Part shown: positions 32,541 to 41,896 of the stretch, piece after piece
Numbering within the stretch: the first letter of the stretch is position 1
How the letters are laid out: the number at the start of each line of letters is the position of its first letter
DNA from: Anaerolinea thermophila UNI-1
GTDB lineage: Bacteria; Chloroflexota; Anaerolineae; Anaerolineales; Anaerolineaceae
Length of the DNA stretch: 64,000 nucleotides
NCBI RefSeq assembly: GCF_000199675.1
Contig: NC_014960.1
Span: forward strand, 2,914,001 to 2,978,000
Direction: 5' to 3'
Notes under the pieces: model-generated
Database searches by the model: none
What the model saw: only the letters and a program-made list of their open reading frames with translations
Told to the model about the DNA's origin: nothing
Position numbers and translations under genes: made by a program

Positions 32541-33359
32541 TTGAAAAGGCACACTCGTTCTATGGAAAACCCTCTCACCCAACACAAATGGTTTATGCCT
32601 TTCATGTATTTCCTGCTGGTGGTGATCGCCTTCCTGCCTCTCATCACCGCAGTACCCTATGATCCGCGAAATACCTCAGAAGTCATCTTCGAGATTCTCA
32701 GTTACGCGCTCATTCCCTACGCCAACTGGGGGATTGCCTTCCACATCCTCACCCTGCTGGTCATCGGTATTGCCATCTGGAAACCTAGATCTGGCGGACG
32801 GCTTATCGCCGGGTATTTCGGGCTAAACTATCTGGTGATTGCCTTTACCCAAACCCGTGCTCTGACTCCAACCTATGGCTATGCTATCCATACCGGAGCG
32901 CTGATTGTCGAAGTTCTGTTGGGATTGCTCTGGCTGTGGGTGGCATGGAAAGACAAACTGCGGATCTCTTTCCAGAATGTGCCTTTCTGGCGCTGGCTGT
33001 TGCTTCCACTGGCGATTTTGACCTTCTGGTCTCCAATTGCCATGCAGGGAAACCGCATCGTCCCCAACTTCGACCCGCTTCTCCTGCTTACTTCTCCCGA
33101 TTACGGGCTGGCATTTTGTTTCATGACCCCGGTGTTTCTTTTCCTGCTCATTCTGGCTTACCCTCAGGTGGATTTGCTGGCACTGCGGTTGACGGCGTTC
33201 AACGCTTTGCTGTATGCCCTGTTCAATTTGAACCACTGGGCTGTTCCCGAACGCCTCTGGATGGGAGTGATGCACCTGCCCCTGCTGATTCTTTCCCTGA
33301 CAGCGCTGGTGCTGGCACACAAACGTCGTCCCGTGAACCGATTGCAATCCACCTTCTGA
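32541..33359 (+). CDS. Polytopic membrane protein of unknown function
   Basis: 272 residues; an ATG at 32562 (MENPLTQHKW) is an alternative start. About eight membrane helices are visible, from 'FMPFMYFLLVVIAFLPLITA' to 'LWMGVMHLPLLILSLTALVL'. There are no motifs of known transporters or enzymes. A TATAAT box is at 32509-32514, and a strong terminator ends the unit. It stands alone on the plus strand. No family is recognised. Confidence 0.75.
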   Translation: MKRHTRSMENPLTQHKWFMPFMYFLLVVIAFLPLITAVPYDPRNTSEVIFEILSYALIPYANWGIAFHILTLLVIGIAIWKPRSGGRLIAGYFGLNYLVIAFTQTRALTPTYGYAIHTGALIVEVLLGLLWLWVAWKDKLRISFQNVPFWRWLLLPLAILTFWSPIAMQGNRIVPNFDPLLLLTSPDYGLAFCFMTPVFLFLLILAYPQVDLLALRLTAFNALLYALFNLNHWAVPERLWMGVMHLPLLILSLTALVLAHKRRPVNRLQSTF

Positions 33360-33448
33360 CCACCTATAATGAAAATGGTGAAAACCGCACCCCACTCTTC
33401 CTTCTAACTCTTGAGTCCGGAAAAGCAGTCTGGGGAAAGCACAACCGG

Positions 33449-33482
33449 GACCGTCTGCAAAAGATGCAGGCGGTCTTTTTTT
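33449..33482 (+). terminator. Strong Rho-independent terminator
   Basis: GACCGTCTGC (33449-33458) pairs with GCAGGCGGTC (33466-33475) with one G-U pair, then seven T. Confidence 0.93.
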
Positions 33483-33508
33483 GAGCCGGTTTACAGAGGA
33501 GGTGTGAA

Positions 33509-34627
33509 ATGTCCGAAAAACTCACTCTGAGCGTGATTAAAGCCGATGTAGGCGGTTTTGTGGGACATTCTGCCATTCATCCCGACCTGATCGATACCGC
33601 CCGCATGGCTCTTGAGGAAGCCCGGCAGAAGGGCTGGCTGATCGACTTCCATGTCACCGCCTGCGGAGACGACCTGCAGTTAATCATGACTCACTCCCGC
33701 GGCGTGGATGACGTGGAAATTCACCATCTGGCATGGCAGGTCTTCGAGCGCTGTACCGCTATTGCCAGGAAATTGAAACTCTACGGCGCAGGACAGGACC
33801 TGCTCACCGATGCCTTCTCGGGCAACGTACGCGGCATGGGACCCGGTGTGGCGGAGATGGAACTGCACGAACGCGAATCTGAACCGGTCATCATCTTCAT
33901 GGCAGATAAGACCTCAGCCGGTGCCTGGAATCTCCCATTGTTCCGCATGTTTGCCGACCCCTTCAACACCGCCGGGCTGGTGATTTCTCCCAGCATGCAC
34001 GAAGGCTTCCGCTTTGAGGTACACGATGTGAAACAGCACAAACGCATCTTCTTTGACACCCCCGCCGAGATGTACGACCTGCTGGTGTTCATCGGCGCGT
34101 CCGGACGCTATGTTATCAAGGCGGTGTACACCCGCGATGGCGAGATTGGCGCGGTTTCGTCCACCCAGCGCCTGGCATTGATTGCCGGCAAGTACGTGGG
34201 CAAGGATGACCCGGTGTGCATCGTACGCAGTCAGGGCAAGTTTCCCGCAGTGGGCGAAGTACTGGAGCCTTTCACCATGCCGCACATCGTGGAAGGCTGG
34301 ATGCGCGGCTCGCACTACGGACCGCTGATGCCCGTGCCGGTACGTCAGGCAACCCCCAGCCGCTTTGACGGTCCGCCCAGGGTGGCGGCGCTGGGCTTCC
34401 AACTGGCAAACGGCGGACTCATCGGCCCGCGCGATTTATTCGACGACCCGGGTTTTGATGAAGTGCGCCGTCAGGTCAACGTGCTGGCAGATCAACTGCG
34501 CCGCCATGGCGCTTTCGAACCGCACCGCCTGCCGATGGACGAAATGGAATACACCACCCTGCCGCAGGTGATGGAAAAACTGGCAGAACGCTGGGAAGCC
34601 CTGCCCGATGAGCCAGTGAGTGTGTAA
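33509..34627 (+). CDS. fbp: Bifunctional fructose-1,6-bisphosphate aldolase/phosphatase (class V FBPase)
   Basis: 372 residues, the usual length; AGAGGAGGTG upstream. 'LSVIKADVGGFVGHSAIHPD', 'VTACGDDLQLIMTHSRG', 'GNVRGMGPGVAEMEL' and 'FADPFNTAGLVISPSMHEGF' are characteristic of this archaeal/thermophile enzyme. It condenses triose phosphates and dephosphorylates the product to fructose-6-phosphate, making gluconeogenesis one-way. It uses Mg2+ bound by several Asp residues (such as in GDDLQL). Bacteria with it are mostly thermophilic or deep-branching, which fits the window. Confidence 0.95.
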   Translation: MSEKLTLSVIKADVGGFVGHSAIHPDLIDTARMALEEARQKGWLIDFHVTACGDDLQLIMTHSRGVDDVEIHHLAWQVFERCTAIARKLKLYGAGQDLLTDAFSGNVRGMGPGVAEMELHERESEPVIIFMADKTSAGAWNLPLFRMFADPFNTAGLVISPSMHEGFRFEVHDVKQHKRIFFDTPAEMYDLLVFIGASGRYVIKAVYTRDGEIGAVSSTQRLALIAGKYVGKDDPVCIVRSQGKFPAVGEVLEPFTMPHIVEGWMRGSHYGPLMPVPVRQATPSRFDGPPRVAALGFQLANGGLIGPRDLFDDPGFDEVRRQVNVLADQLRRHGAFEPHRLPMDEMEYTTLPQVMEKLAERWEALPDEPVSV

Positions 34628-34638
34628 GGTCTGAAAAA

Positions 34639-34667
34639 GGGGAGATAGATCTCCGTGCTATCTCCCC
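34639..34667. terminator. Hairpin between convergent genes
   Basis: GGGGAGATAG (34639-34648) pairs with CTATCTCCCC (34658-34667). Minimal T-run; it lies between convergent genes. An alternative inner hairpin GGAGAT/ATCTCC is possible. Confidence 0.7.
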
Positions 34668-34697
34668 TGTGTCTCTATCACAATATTTCAGCAAACG

Positions 34698-35150
34698 TTA
34701 CCCAGTACCCTCTTCGCACAGAATTTTGAGGTTTTCCAGCGTTTGCTCCATTGCCCGTTCCTGAATGCGTTCCACCAGGAGACGGTTGGCAATGCGCCCC
34801 AGAACTGCCCCAGGAAGGGTGTAGTCAATGCTGACAGTGACCTCTGTTCCGCCATTTTTGGGGATATAATCCCAAGTTTGCTCGCCATCCAGTGGACCTT
34901 CAATCTTCCCTTTCCACTGTGCGCCGGTGGGTCCAATGGAGTCTACCAAAACCCGGCTGGTAACCGGAAAACGCATCCCAGCCATCAGGTAATGATGTTT
35001 CACCACTGTCCCCACTTCCCCATGTCCCGTAATCTCTTCTGCTTCGCTCAATCCAACGTAAAAAGTTGCCCAACGATTGGGGTCTCTTGCCAATGCATAA
35101 ACTTTCTCTACGGGAGCATGAATATAAATACTTTTCTTGACATGCGCCAT
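34698..35150 (-). CDS. SRPBCC-family (START/polyketide cyclase-like) protein
   Basis: 150 residues from the ATG at 35150, with GAGGATGTT upstream; the longer 201-residue frame is not used. 'KKSIYIHAPVEKVYALARDP' and 'GTEVTVSIDYTLPGAVLGRIANRLLVER' are typical of the Bet v1-like SRPBCC fold, which binds hydrophobic ligands in a deep pocket. It is the second gene after a small ferredoxin-fold protein. Ligand or reaction unknown. Confidence 0.82.
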   Translation of the reverse strand: MAHVKKSIYIHAPVEKVYALARDPNRWATFYVGLSEAEEITGHGEVGTVVKHHYLMAGMRFPVTSRVLVDSIGPTGAQWKGKIEGPLDGEQTWDYIPKNGGTEVTVSIDYTLPGAVLGRIANRLLVERIQERAMEQTLENLKILCEEGTG

Positions 35151-35238
35151 AACATCCTCACTTTCAGACCAATTTGGAAGGTAAAGAATTCTTTTCGAGA
35201 AGGGAAGGAAATTCAAACTTCCACTCATACCAACGAAC

Positions 35239-35553
35239 CTATTTTCCAGGACGAATCGGCGCCGGCACGGCAGGGGAAGGTCCCCAGAGTTCGCCAACAG
35301 CATTGAGGGATACTCCGTACAATTCGCTCAGCACTTTTTGATTATCTTCATGAGTGAACCAGGCAGACCAATCCAGCAGACTGGCAAATTCATAAGTGGC
35401 AACGATTTGAGATGCCCCCAGTAACCCCCGATACCCTCGAAATTCCACCACCCCAGGAATCCCCAATGTGCGCGGGATAACACCGTTCAGCCAGTTCAGA
35501 TAGGCATCCAGTTTATCCGGATGGATATTCCACTTGACCACATACAGGTACAT
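35239..35553 (-). CDS. Small ferredoxin-fold protein (Dabb/ABM-like)
   Basis: 104 residues; AAGGAGGTGAATAACG upstream. The pattern 'YLYVVKWNIHPDKLDAYLNWL' and 'IVATYEFASLLDWSAWF' fits the dimeric alpha-beta barrel fold of antibiotic biosynthesis monooxygenase or NIPSNAP-type proteins. The likely partner is the SRPBCC protein 88 bp downstream. Enzymatic role is not proven by sequence. Confidence 0.65.
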   Translation of the reverse strand: MYLYVVKWNIHPDKLDAYLNWLNGVIPRTLGIPGVVEFRGYRGLLGASQIVATYEFASLLDWSAWFTHEDNQKVLSELYGVSLNAVGELWGPSPAVPAPIRPGK

Positions 35554-35638
35554 CGTTATTCACCTCCTTTCTACGCATTCTTCAAAGGGATTGCAATCCA
35601 GGAAGAGGAAACTATTCTCAAACCCTACCTTTGGCTTC

Positions 35639-35733
35639 TCAAGAGCCCTTCTCCCTCTTGAAAAATCTTTTGGCGTGACGAAATCAAGAAAGCACACCGT
35701 CATCCTGTATCTTATCCCTCCGAAATACAGGAT
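35639..35733. repeat. Two inverted repeats in the spacer after the BTAD regulator gene
   Basis: TCAAGAG (35639-35645) pairs with CTCTTGA (35655-35661), and ATCCTGTAT (35702-35710) pairs with ATACAGGAT (35725-35733), both perfect. Neither has a U-run. They lie between the end of the regulator gene (35779) and the start of the small gene (35553), so they may be operators or 3'-end hairpins. Confidence 0.55.
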
Positions 35734-35778
35734 ACCGTGTTGCTGTCCACAAAATGGCTACAAATAATGCAGATTTGG

Positions 35779-38700
35779 TCAACTCAAGAACGGTAGTTTT
35801 TGGAGAAGATATCTCTCTTTTTGGGAAGGATCAGAAATGTGTTGAGACTTTTTTTCAATAAGGATTCTGGCTTGTTGCTGAAAATAATGCGCTTCTGCTG
35901 GACTTCCCATGGCACTCAGGATTTTCGCATGAGAAAAATACACTTCTTCGGTAGGGATCCAACCCTCATAAGCCTGAGGGAGAAGGGAAACCGCGCGAGA
36001 AGAATGCTCCAAAGCGCGCTCATTTTCCCCCGCCGCCAGACAGGATAAACCAATTTCCATTTGTGCCCACATTTCACAAACCGGAAGAGCAAGTCGTTGG
36101 GCGTTTGTCAAGGCTTCTATGGCGGTTTTCAGTGCGGCTGAAGAGTCTCCCAGTCTTCTTTGAGCCTGAGCCAACGCCGCCAATCCCGCCGCCAGATTCT
36201 CGCCACATTCGCTCAAGCGTGCCAAGTGTACCGCTTCGTCCAAAATTTGAGCCGCCTGTTGCAGATGAAATTCATCCAGTTCAATCAACCCCCACCCAAC
36301 TAGCGCTTCAACCAAACGGCGCCGATGAGAAACTTCTCGCGCGCGTTCCACCGCATGCTGAAATCTTATTCCCGCCTCTGAATCCATACCCAGGTGATAA
36401 AGCGCCATTCCCAATCCAATTTCAGCCGCCACAACCCCATGCTCCTGATGCACTGTCTGATGCAATTGTATGGTTTCCCGAAAACATTCCAGAGCTGGCA
36501 TGTAAAGCCCTTGATACAGTTTTAAATATCCGGTATAGGTTCGGGCATAAATCTCTGCAGGTCGAGCACTGATGCGTTGAGCGAGGCGAAGGCTTGCTTC
36601 GAGATGATTTTTTGCCTCCAAAAATTGTCCGAGTTTCAAGTACAAAAACCCCAAATCCAGTTCAGCCCATGCTATGCCATTAAAATCTCTTGCAGTTTGA
36701 TGACACCGCAGTGCTTCTTGCTGATGTGTCAGCGCCTGAAGATACTCTCCACGATGAAGGTGCATGTAGCCCAGGTGATGTTTAATCGGCCCCTGTATTT
36801 CTGGATTGCGGCTCTCTCCCGCTGCCACCTGCGCAGATCGAAGAGCAGAAAATCCCTGACGAGGCTGTCCAAGCAAATAATGTGCAAAGGCAATTTCCAC
36901 GTAAAGAAGCGCCACGGTAAACCTGGAGAGGGAAGTTAATTCCTCCCCAGGTATACCCTGCATGCCTTCTTCTGCCAGGGTAATGGCTTTTTTATAATGC
37001 CCGCCCAGGTTAAGATAACGAACCTGTTGAAGCAAAAACTGGAGATATAATGTCTTCTGCTGCAATTTTTCTGCAAGGGTCTTCACAACCTCTAAATCCT
37101 TGTCTCGATCCTCAATTTTTCCCTTCAGGTAATCGTGATAAGCACGATTGAGCCAGATGAGGCCGCGTTGCATGATTGCATCTGGCTGATTTTGGTGAGG
37201 GTCTAAACGCTCTAACAAAACTAGCATACGATTTTGATGTTCTTCGGCTTCTTTCCAGGCAAACAAGGACTCGGCTTGCTGAACCGCCTTTTCGTAATAG
37301 GATAAGGCTTGTCTGGGTTCGCCGCCAAGATCAAAGTGACGCGCCAGCGCCGTCACCGCCGCCGGGTTCAGCCGCGCCAGTGTCCACCCTGCCCTTCGAT
37401 GAAGAATCTGACGCCGCACCGGACTGAGATTTTCTTCCACCACCCGTGCCACCAATTCGTGAGGAAAGCGATACTCCACCCCACTCTCCATCAATAACTG
37501 CCGCGCCACCAATTCATCCAACCCATTGACTACTTCCATCTCCCGGCGTCCGGCAACCCCTCGGAGGAAATCAAAAGAAAATACCGGGCCAATCACCGCG
37601 CCTGCCTCCAACACCTGCCGTCCCACTGGCGTCAAACGTCGAATACGTGCTTGTATAACCTCCCTCACCGTGTCTGGAAGAGGAATGTACTTCTCCCCCG
37701 TACAAACTTCCATCGTCTCTTCCTTCTCCAGCATACTTTTCAGTACTTCCAGTAAGAAAAATGGATTTCCTCCCGTAGAGGCATAAAGTTGCTCTGCAAA
37801 TTCCTCCTGTCTATCGAGGGTTCCTCCTCTAAAAAAAGAGAGAAGGAGAAGAATAGAAGAGGTATCCAACCCCTGCAGCTGTAGTTCAGTAAGTACCTGA
37901 GCACTTTTCAGCCCCTGACGCAGGTCAACCAAGGCATCAACCTCCTCACTGCGATAAGTTCCCAGAACCACCAGATGACTTCCACGAATTTGCCGCCCAA
38001 AATGAACCAGCCATTCGAGAGTTGCGCTATCTGCCCAGTGAAGGTCTTCCAGACACAACAATAACGATGAAAATGAACGAAGAAAAAGAGGAGAAGTGGA
38101 TAATCCAATCACTATCTGTACCAACGCATCAAACAACCGGCTGCGGGCTTCTTCGGAAGCCGCAGGCAAAGGCAACGGCAAGTTGGGATAAAGAGTACGC
38201 AATTCTGGGAGAACGCGGGACGCCTCTACCAACCAGATGTGATCCAAAGTAGGAGGAAGCCAGCGGAGCAGTGGAGCCGGAGCGCCTTCTTCTGCTGGGT
38301 GGCAAAGGCTCCGCAAGGCTTGAATAATGGGATAATACGGCAGAGTACACGCTTCTACATGAGCACCGCCAGCAATTACAGCGATATTTGAACTCAAACG
38401 GGCAATGAATTCTTGAAGTAACCGCGATTTGCCCATACCTGCTTCTCCAGAAATCAGAATCACCTTTTCGTTTCCTGCCAAGGCATCCTGCACTGCTTCT
38501 TCCAACCAGGTCATTGCCTGGGCTCGCCCAATGAGCGGGACGTTCGCCCCTGAGATGGGTTCCCACTTGGGCTTAATCACCCGTTTGAGAAAAATGCGCC
38601 TTTCCAAAACATCCTGATAAATCAAACGCGTTTCGGGGAGTGGACTGACCCCTAATTCTTGTTCCAGTATACGAGCGCATATTTCAAACTGGCGTAAAGC

Positions 38701-39411
38701 CGCATTACGATTACCGGAAATAGCATACAGTTCGATTAAGCGCCGATGTACGTCTTCAACAAGCGGATCGGTGTCCAGATAACGCTGGGCATACTGGATG
38801 GCTAACTCAAGTTCACCCTTTTCTGCAAAATCTTCCATGAGCATTTCTACAGCAGAGAGATAAAGGCGCTCCAGAGCATATCTCTTTTGCGTGGACCACT
38901 CTTCAAACTCTGCCGCCCCGGGAAGCGAAAAGCCCTCCAGGAACGATCCATGATAAAGACTAATCCTCAGCCTGAGAGCGGCAGGATCGCGCAAAAAACC
39001 TGTTGTTCCATAACTTTGGAGGGCATACTGTGTATCTGGCTCCCTCAGATAAGCACAAAGGTCTTCAAACTCCACCACATCAGACCAAACCTGCTGAAAA
39101 TTTAAGCCGATTTGATCACCATTAAACACAAAACAGTCAGGCATGATTAAAGCCCGCTGTAAATGGGTTAGTAAATGGCTGAGGTAACGGCGCGCTGTTG
39201 CTTCCGCCTCATCGGGCCAGAATAAAAAACAAAGCCTTTCTCGGGGAATGGGCTCGACACCTGCCGCCAAACGGTACAGCAAAGCCCGCGCCTGACGGCG
39301 AGGAATGACTGCAAAACCCTCCAAGATTTCCACTCGTGGAGGGCCCAGAAGGTAAATGCGCAGAGGTTTTAAAGGTTCTCCCCCCACATTCGGGTTGTGC
39401 TGTCCCACCAT
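35779..39411 (-). CDS. BTAD/AAA/TPR transcriptional activator (SARP/MalT-like)
   Basis: About 1210 residues from the ATG at 39411 (GGGAGGA just upstream); a TTG at 39504 would add 31 residues. Order: winged-helix-like DNA-binding start ('LRIYLLGPPRVEILEG', 'RRQARALLYRLA'), BTAD (about 100-250, 'GELELAIQYAQRYLDTDPLVEDVHRRLIELYAISG'), and an AAA/STAND ATPase with P-loop 'ISGEAGMGKSRLLQEF' (about 330-345) and Walker B 'LLLCLEDLHWAD'. The C-terminal TPR array covers about 680-1160. Such proteins integrate signal and ATP binding to activate target promoters. There is no HTH at the C-terminus, unlike LuxR-type LAL proteins. Target genes are unknown. Confidence 0.88.
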   Translation of the reverse strand: MVGQHNPNVGGEPLKPLRIYLLGPPRVEILEGFAVIPRRQARALLYRLAAGVEPIPRERLCFLFWPDEAEATARRYLSHLLTHLQRALIMPDCFVFNGDQIGLNFQQVWSDVVEFEDLCAYLREPDTQYALQSYGTTGFLRDPAALRLRISLYHGSFLEGFSLPGAAEFEEWSTQKRYALERLYLSAVEMLMEDFAEKGELELAIQYAQRYLDTDPLVEDVHRRLIELYAISGNRNAALRQFEICARILEQELGVSPLPETRLIYQDVLERRIFLKRVIKPKWEPISGANVPLIGRAQAMTWLEEAVQDALAGNEKVILISGEAGMGKSRLLQEFIARLSSNIAVIAGGAHVEACTLPYYPIIQALRSLCHPAEEGAPAPLLRWLPPTLDHIWLVEASRVLPELRTLYPNLPLPLPAASEEARSRLFDALVQIVIGLSTSPLFLRSFSSLLLCLEDLHWADSATLEWLVHFGRQIRGSHLVVLGTYRSEEVDALVDLRQGLKSAQVLTELQLQGLDTSSILLLLSFFRGGTLDRQEEFAEQLYASTGGNPFFLLEVLKSMLEKEETMEVCTGEKYIPLPDTVREVIQARIRRLTPVGRQVLEAGAVIGPVFSFDFLRGVAGRREMEVVNGLDELVARQLLMESGVEYRFPHELVARVVEENLSPVRRQILHRRAGWTLARLNPAAVTALARHFDLGGEPRQALSYYEKAVQQAESLFAWKEAEEHQNRMLVLLERLDPHQNQPDAIMQRGLIWLNRAYHDYLKGKIEDRDKDLEVVKTLAEKLQQKTLYLQFLLQQVRYLNLGGHYKKAITLAEEGMQGIPGEELTSLSRFTVALLYVEIAFAHYLLGQPRQGFSALRSAQVAAGESRNPEIQGPIKHHLGYMHLHRGEYLQALTHQQEALRCHQTARDFNGIAWAELDLGFLYLKLGQFLEAKNHLEASLRLAQRISARPAEIYARTYTGYLKLYQGLYMPALECFRETIQLHQTVHQEHGVVAAEIGLGMALYHLGMDSEAGIRFQHAVERAREVSHRRRLVEALVGWGLIELDEFHLQQAAQILDEAVHLARLSECGENLAAGLAALAQAQRRLGDSSAALKTAIEALTNAQRLALPVCEMWAQMEIGLSCLAAGENERALEHSSRAVSLLPQAYEGWIPTEEVYFSHAKILSAMGSPAEAHYFQQQARILIEKKSQHISDPSQKERYLLQKLPFLS

Positions 39412-39854
39412 GATCCTCCCCCTCAAAGAGAAATCTCTTTGAGAATCCTGAAGATACCCTGAGATCATGTAAAAAGGATGGAAACCCCACCCTCCATGAC
39501 TCAAGGACCTACCCTATCCTTCATGGAGGCGAAGGCACAAGCCTGCCAGCATTTTTATGCGCAATGGGAACTTTCCTGAGATAATTGGTGAATATCCGCC
39601 GAGAAAACCTGAAAGAACGCTTACCCTGTCGCGAGGGAAATGTTCCTTTCCATGAAGTATGGTAATGCAGGGCAAGTGCCTGCCCTTAAGCGCCATCCTC
39701 AGAGTATCACGGACGGAAAAGAAATTCAAGAGTGTCCGTAAGCCCTGCGTTTAAGAAAAATCCTTCAAACATAACGGGAAGCATTCTGTTTTCTTACCCA
39801 CTTTCTCGAAATTTGTGATAAAAATGAGAACGTTTCCAGAAATTTTTCTCCGGG
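39412..39854. other. Divergent intergenic region, no credible gene
   Basis: About 440 bp between the BTAD regulator start and hpt. It holds a small hairpin AGGGCA/TGCCCT (around 39670-39688). A 71-codon minus-strand frame (39514-39729) has no family resemblance and was not accepted. Promoters for both flanking genes should be here, but none is clear. Confidence 0.5.
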
Positions 39855-40430
39855 GTGAGTGAAGACATGGGACTTCCCTTTCATTTTCGTTATGACTTTC
39901 TCGATCGGGTATTAATTACGCCTGAACAAATCGAACAGCGCGTGGCTGAACTGGGCGACCAGATTACGCGGGATTATCAGGACTCGGAAAAACTGATGCT
40001 GTTGGGGCTACTGCGCGGCAGTGTCATGTTCATCACCGACTTGATGCGCCACATCCGCCGACCACTGACCATGGATTTCATGGCGGTTTCGTCCTACTCC
40101 GGCACCGAATCCACCGGATTCGTGCGCATTGATCACGACCACAAAGCCAGCATTGCCGGGTGGGATGTGATTCTGGTGGACGACATTGTCGATTCGGGTT
40201 ATACGCTTTGGATGGTGCGCAAACTTCTGCTGGACCGCAACCCGCGCAGTCTCAAAATTTGCGCACTGCTCGACAAACCCGAACGCCACAAATACCCCAT
40301 CCCCATTGATTACTGCGGATTCACCATCCCCGATGAGTTCGTGGTCGGCTATGGGCTGGATATTGACGAAAAAGGGCGTAACCTGCCCTACATTGCTTCA
40401 GTGGATTTAAAGAAATACCGCAAAGAATAG
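39855..40430 (+). CDS. hpt: Hypoxanthine phosphoribosyltransferase
   Basis: 191 residues from a GTG at 39855; an ATG at 39867 is an alternative start. 'LMLLGLLRGSVMFITDLMRHI', the PRPP motif 'VILVDDIVDSGYTL' and 'DYCGFTIPDEFVVGYGLD' define HPRT. It salvages hypoxanthine and guanine with PRPP in the cytoplasm. First gene of a four-gene plus-strand cluster (12, 4 and 13 bp gaps). The adenosine deaminase at 62.7 kb serves the same salvage route. Confidence 0.93.
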   Translation: MSEDMGLPFHFRYDFLDRVLITPEQIEQRVAELGDQITRDYQDSEKLMLLGLLRGSVMFITDLMRHIRRPLTMDFMAVSSYSGTESTGFVRIDHDHKASIAGWDVILVDDIVDSGYTLWMVRKLLLDRNPRSLKICALLDKPERHKYPIPIDYCGFTIPDEFVVGYGLDIDEKGRNLPYIASVDLKKYRKE

Positions 40431-40442
40431 GAGAGGTTCAGC

Positions 40443-41291
40443 ATGGACACATTGACTCTGCAATCTACCATCAGAATGAACAACGGTGTCGAGATTCCCC
40501 GCTTCGGGCTGGGTACGTTCCAATCCAAAGCAGGTGAAGAGACCTACAACGCCGTACGCTGGGCGCTGGAGATGGGTTACCGCCACATTGATACTGCCGC
40601 CCTGTACGGGAATGAAGAAGATGTCGGGCGCGCCATTGCCGACAGCGGCATTCCCCGCGAGGAAATTTTCCTGGTGACCAAGGTATGGAACGATGATCAG
40701 GGCTACGAAAGCACCTTGCGCGCGCTGGAAGCCTCTCTGCGGCACCTGAAGACTGACTACGTGGATCTCTACCTCATCCACTGGCCCGTCAAAGGCTTGC
40801 GCCACGAGACCTGGAAAGCCATGGTGGAAATCTATAAACAGGGCAAAGCCCGCGCGGTGGGGGTGAGCAACTACACCATCCGCCATCTGGAAGAACTGCT
40901 GTCCAACACCGAACTGGTGCCTGCCGCCAATCAAATCGAGTTCAGCCCCTTCCTCTACCGCAAAGCCCTGCTGGAGTACTGCGTCCAGCATGGGATTGTT
41001 GTGGAAGCCTACAGTCCGCTGGCGCGGGCGCAAAAACTGGAAGACCCGCGGCTGACAGCCATGGCGCAGAAGTACGGCAAAACCCCGGCGCAGATTGCCC
41101 TGCGCTGGGCGCTTCAGCACGATCTGGTGGTCATCCCCAAATCGGTGCGCAAAGAGCGCATTCTGGAAAACGCCAGCATCTTCGATTTTGAACTGAGCGC
41201 CGAGGACATGGCAGAGATGGACACCTGGAACGAGGATTACTGGACCATCTCCGAGTCCTACAATCCCGAATGCTCGCCGCGCTGGGAGTAA
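40443..41291 (+). CDS. Aldo/keto reductase (2,5-diketo-D-gluconate reductase-like)
   Basis: 282 residues; AGGAGAGG upstream. Catalytic tetrad: Asp and Tyr in 'HIDTAALYGNEEDVG', Lys in 'FLVTKVW', His in 'DLYLIHWPV'. The C-terminal 'VVIPKSVRKERILENASIFDF' is the NADPH-binding signature. It probably reduces aldehydes such as methylglyoxal or keto sugars. It is a different branch from the AKR at 25.6 kb. Confidence 0.94.
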   Translation: MDTLTLQSTIRMNNGVEIPRFGLGTFQSKAGEETYNAVRWALEMGYRHIDTAALYGNEEDVGRAIADSGIPREEIFLVTKVWNDDQGYESTLRALEASLRHLKTDYVDLYLIHWPVKGLRHETWKAMVEIYKQGKARAVGVSNYTIRHLEELLSNTELVPAANQIEFSPFLYRKALLEYCVQHGIVVEAYSPLARAQKLEDPRLTAMAQKYGKTPAQIALRWALQHDLVVIPKSVRKERILENASIFDFELSAEDMAEMDTWNEDYWTISESYNPECSPRWE

Positions 41292-41295
41292 CCCG

Positions 41296-41883
41296 GTGAA
41301 TACCCCGCAGGAATCGGCGTACACCTTTCACCTGCTCACCCCCGAACGCTGGGCAGATTTCGAGCGCCTCTTCGGCGCGCATGGTGCTTACGGCGGGTGC
41401 TGGTGTATGTTCTGGTTCCTGCGGGGCTCGGCTTTCACCCGGGGACAGGGCGAAGCCAACCGTTTGGCAATGAAGTCCCGCGTTGAAGCGGGAGAGACGC
41501 CGGGCATGCTCGCCTATCTGGGCGATGAGCCGGTAGGCTGGTGCGCCTTCGGACCGCGCGAAGGGTATCCGCGTCTGCAAGCCTCGCGCACCCTGAAGCC
41601 CGTAGATAACCTGCCCGTCTGGTCGGTGGTGTGCTTCTACGTGGCAAAGGGACACCGGCGGCGCGGGGTGAGCAAAGCCCTGCTGAAAGCGGTGATTGAG
41701 GAAGTGCGGCGGCGCGGGGGCAAAGTCGTAGAAGGCTATCCCAGCCCATCCACCGGCGAAGGACGCCCTGACCCGTTCGTTTATCTGGGACTGGAAGCAG
41801 CGTTCCGCGAGGCGGGCTTTGTGGACGTTGCCCGTCCCACCCCGCACCGGCTGATTATGCGATACGTCATTGAGAACGCCTGA
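41296..41883 (+). CDS. GNAT-family N-acetyltransferase
   Basis: 195 residues from a GTG start, 4 bp after the AKR stop. The acetyl-CoA motif is 'VVCFYVAKGHRRRGVSKALL' (R/Q-x2-G-x-G/A), and the C-terminal strand reads 'AFREAGFVDVARPTPHRLIMRY'. The substrate is unknown. A Cys/Trp patch 'GGCWCMFWF' near residue 35 resembles a subgroup of GNAT proteins with this start. Part of the hpt operon. Confidence 0.88.
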   Translation: MNTPQESAYTFHLLTPERWADFERLFGAHGAYGGCWCMFWFLRGSAFTRGQGEANRLAMKSRVEAGETPGMLAYLGDEPVGWCAFGPREGYPRLQASRTLKPVDNLPVWSVVCFYVAKGHRRRGVSKALLKAVIEEVRRRGGKVVEGYPSPSTGEGRPDPFVYLGLEAAFREAGFVDVARPTPHRLIMRYVIENA

Positions 41884-41896
41884 AGGGAAACATTCA

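Noticed and set aside
35639..35661. HAIR element (HspR site)
   Set aside because: The arms read TCAAGAG...CTCTTGA with 9-bp spacing, not CTTGAGT-N7-ACTCAAG.
39514..39729. Minus-strand frame of 71 codons upstream of the BTAD regulator
   Set aside because: No ribosome site or recognisable sequence; located in a divergent promoter region.
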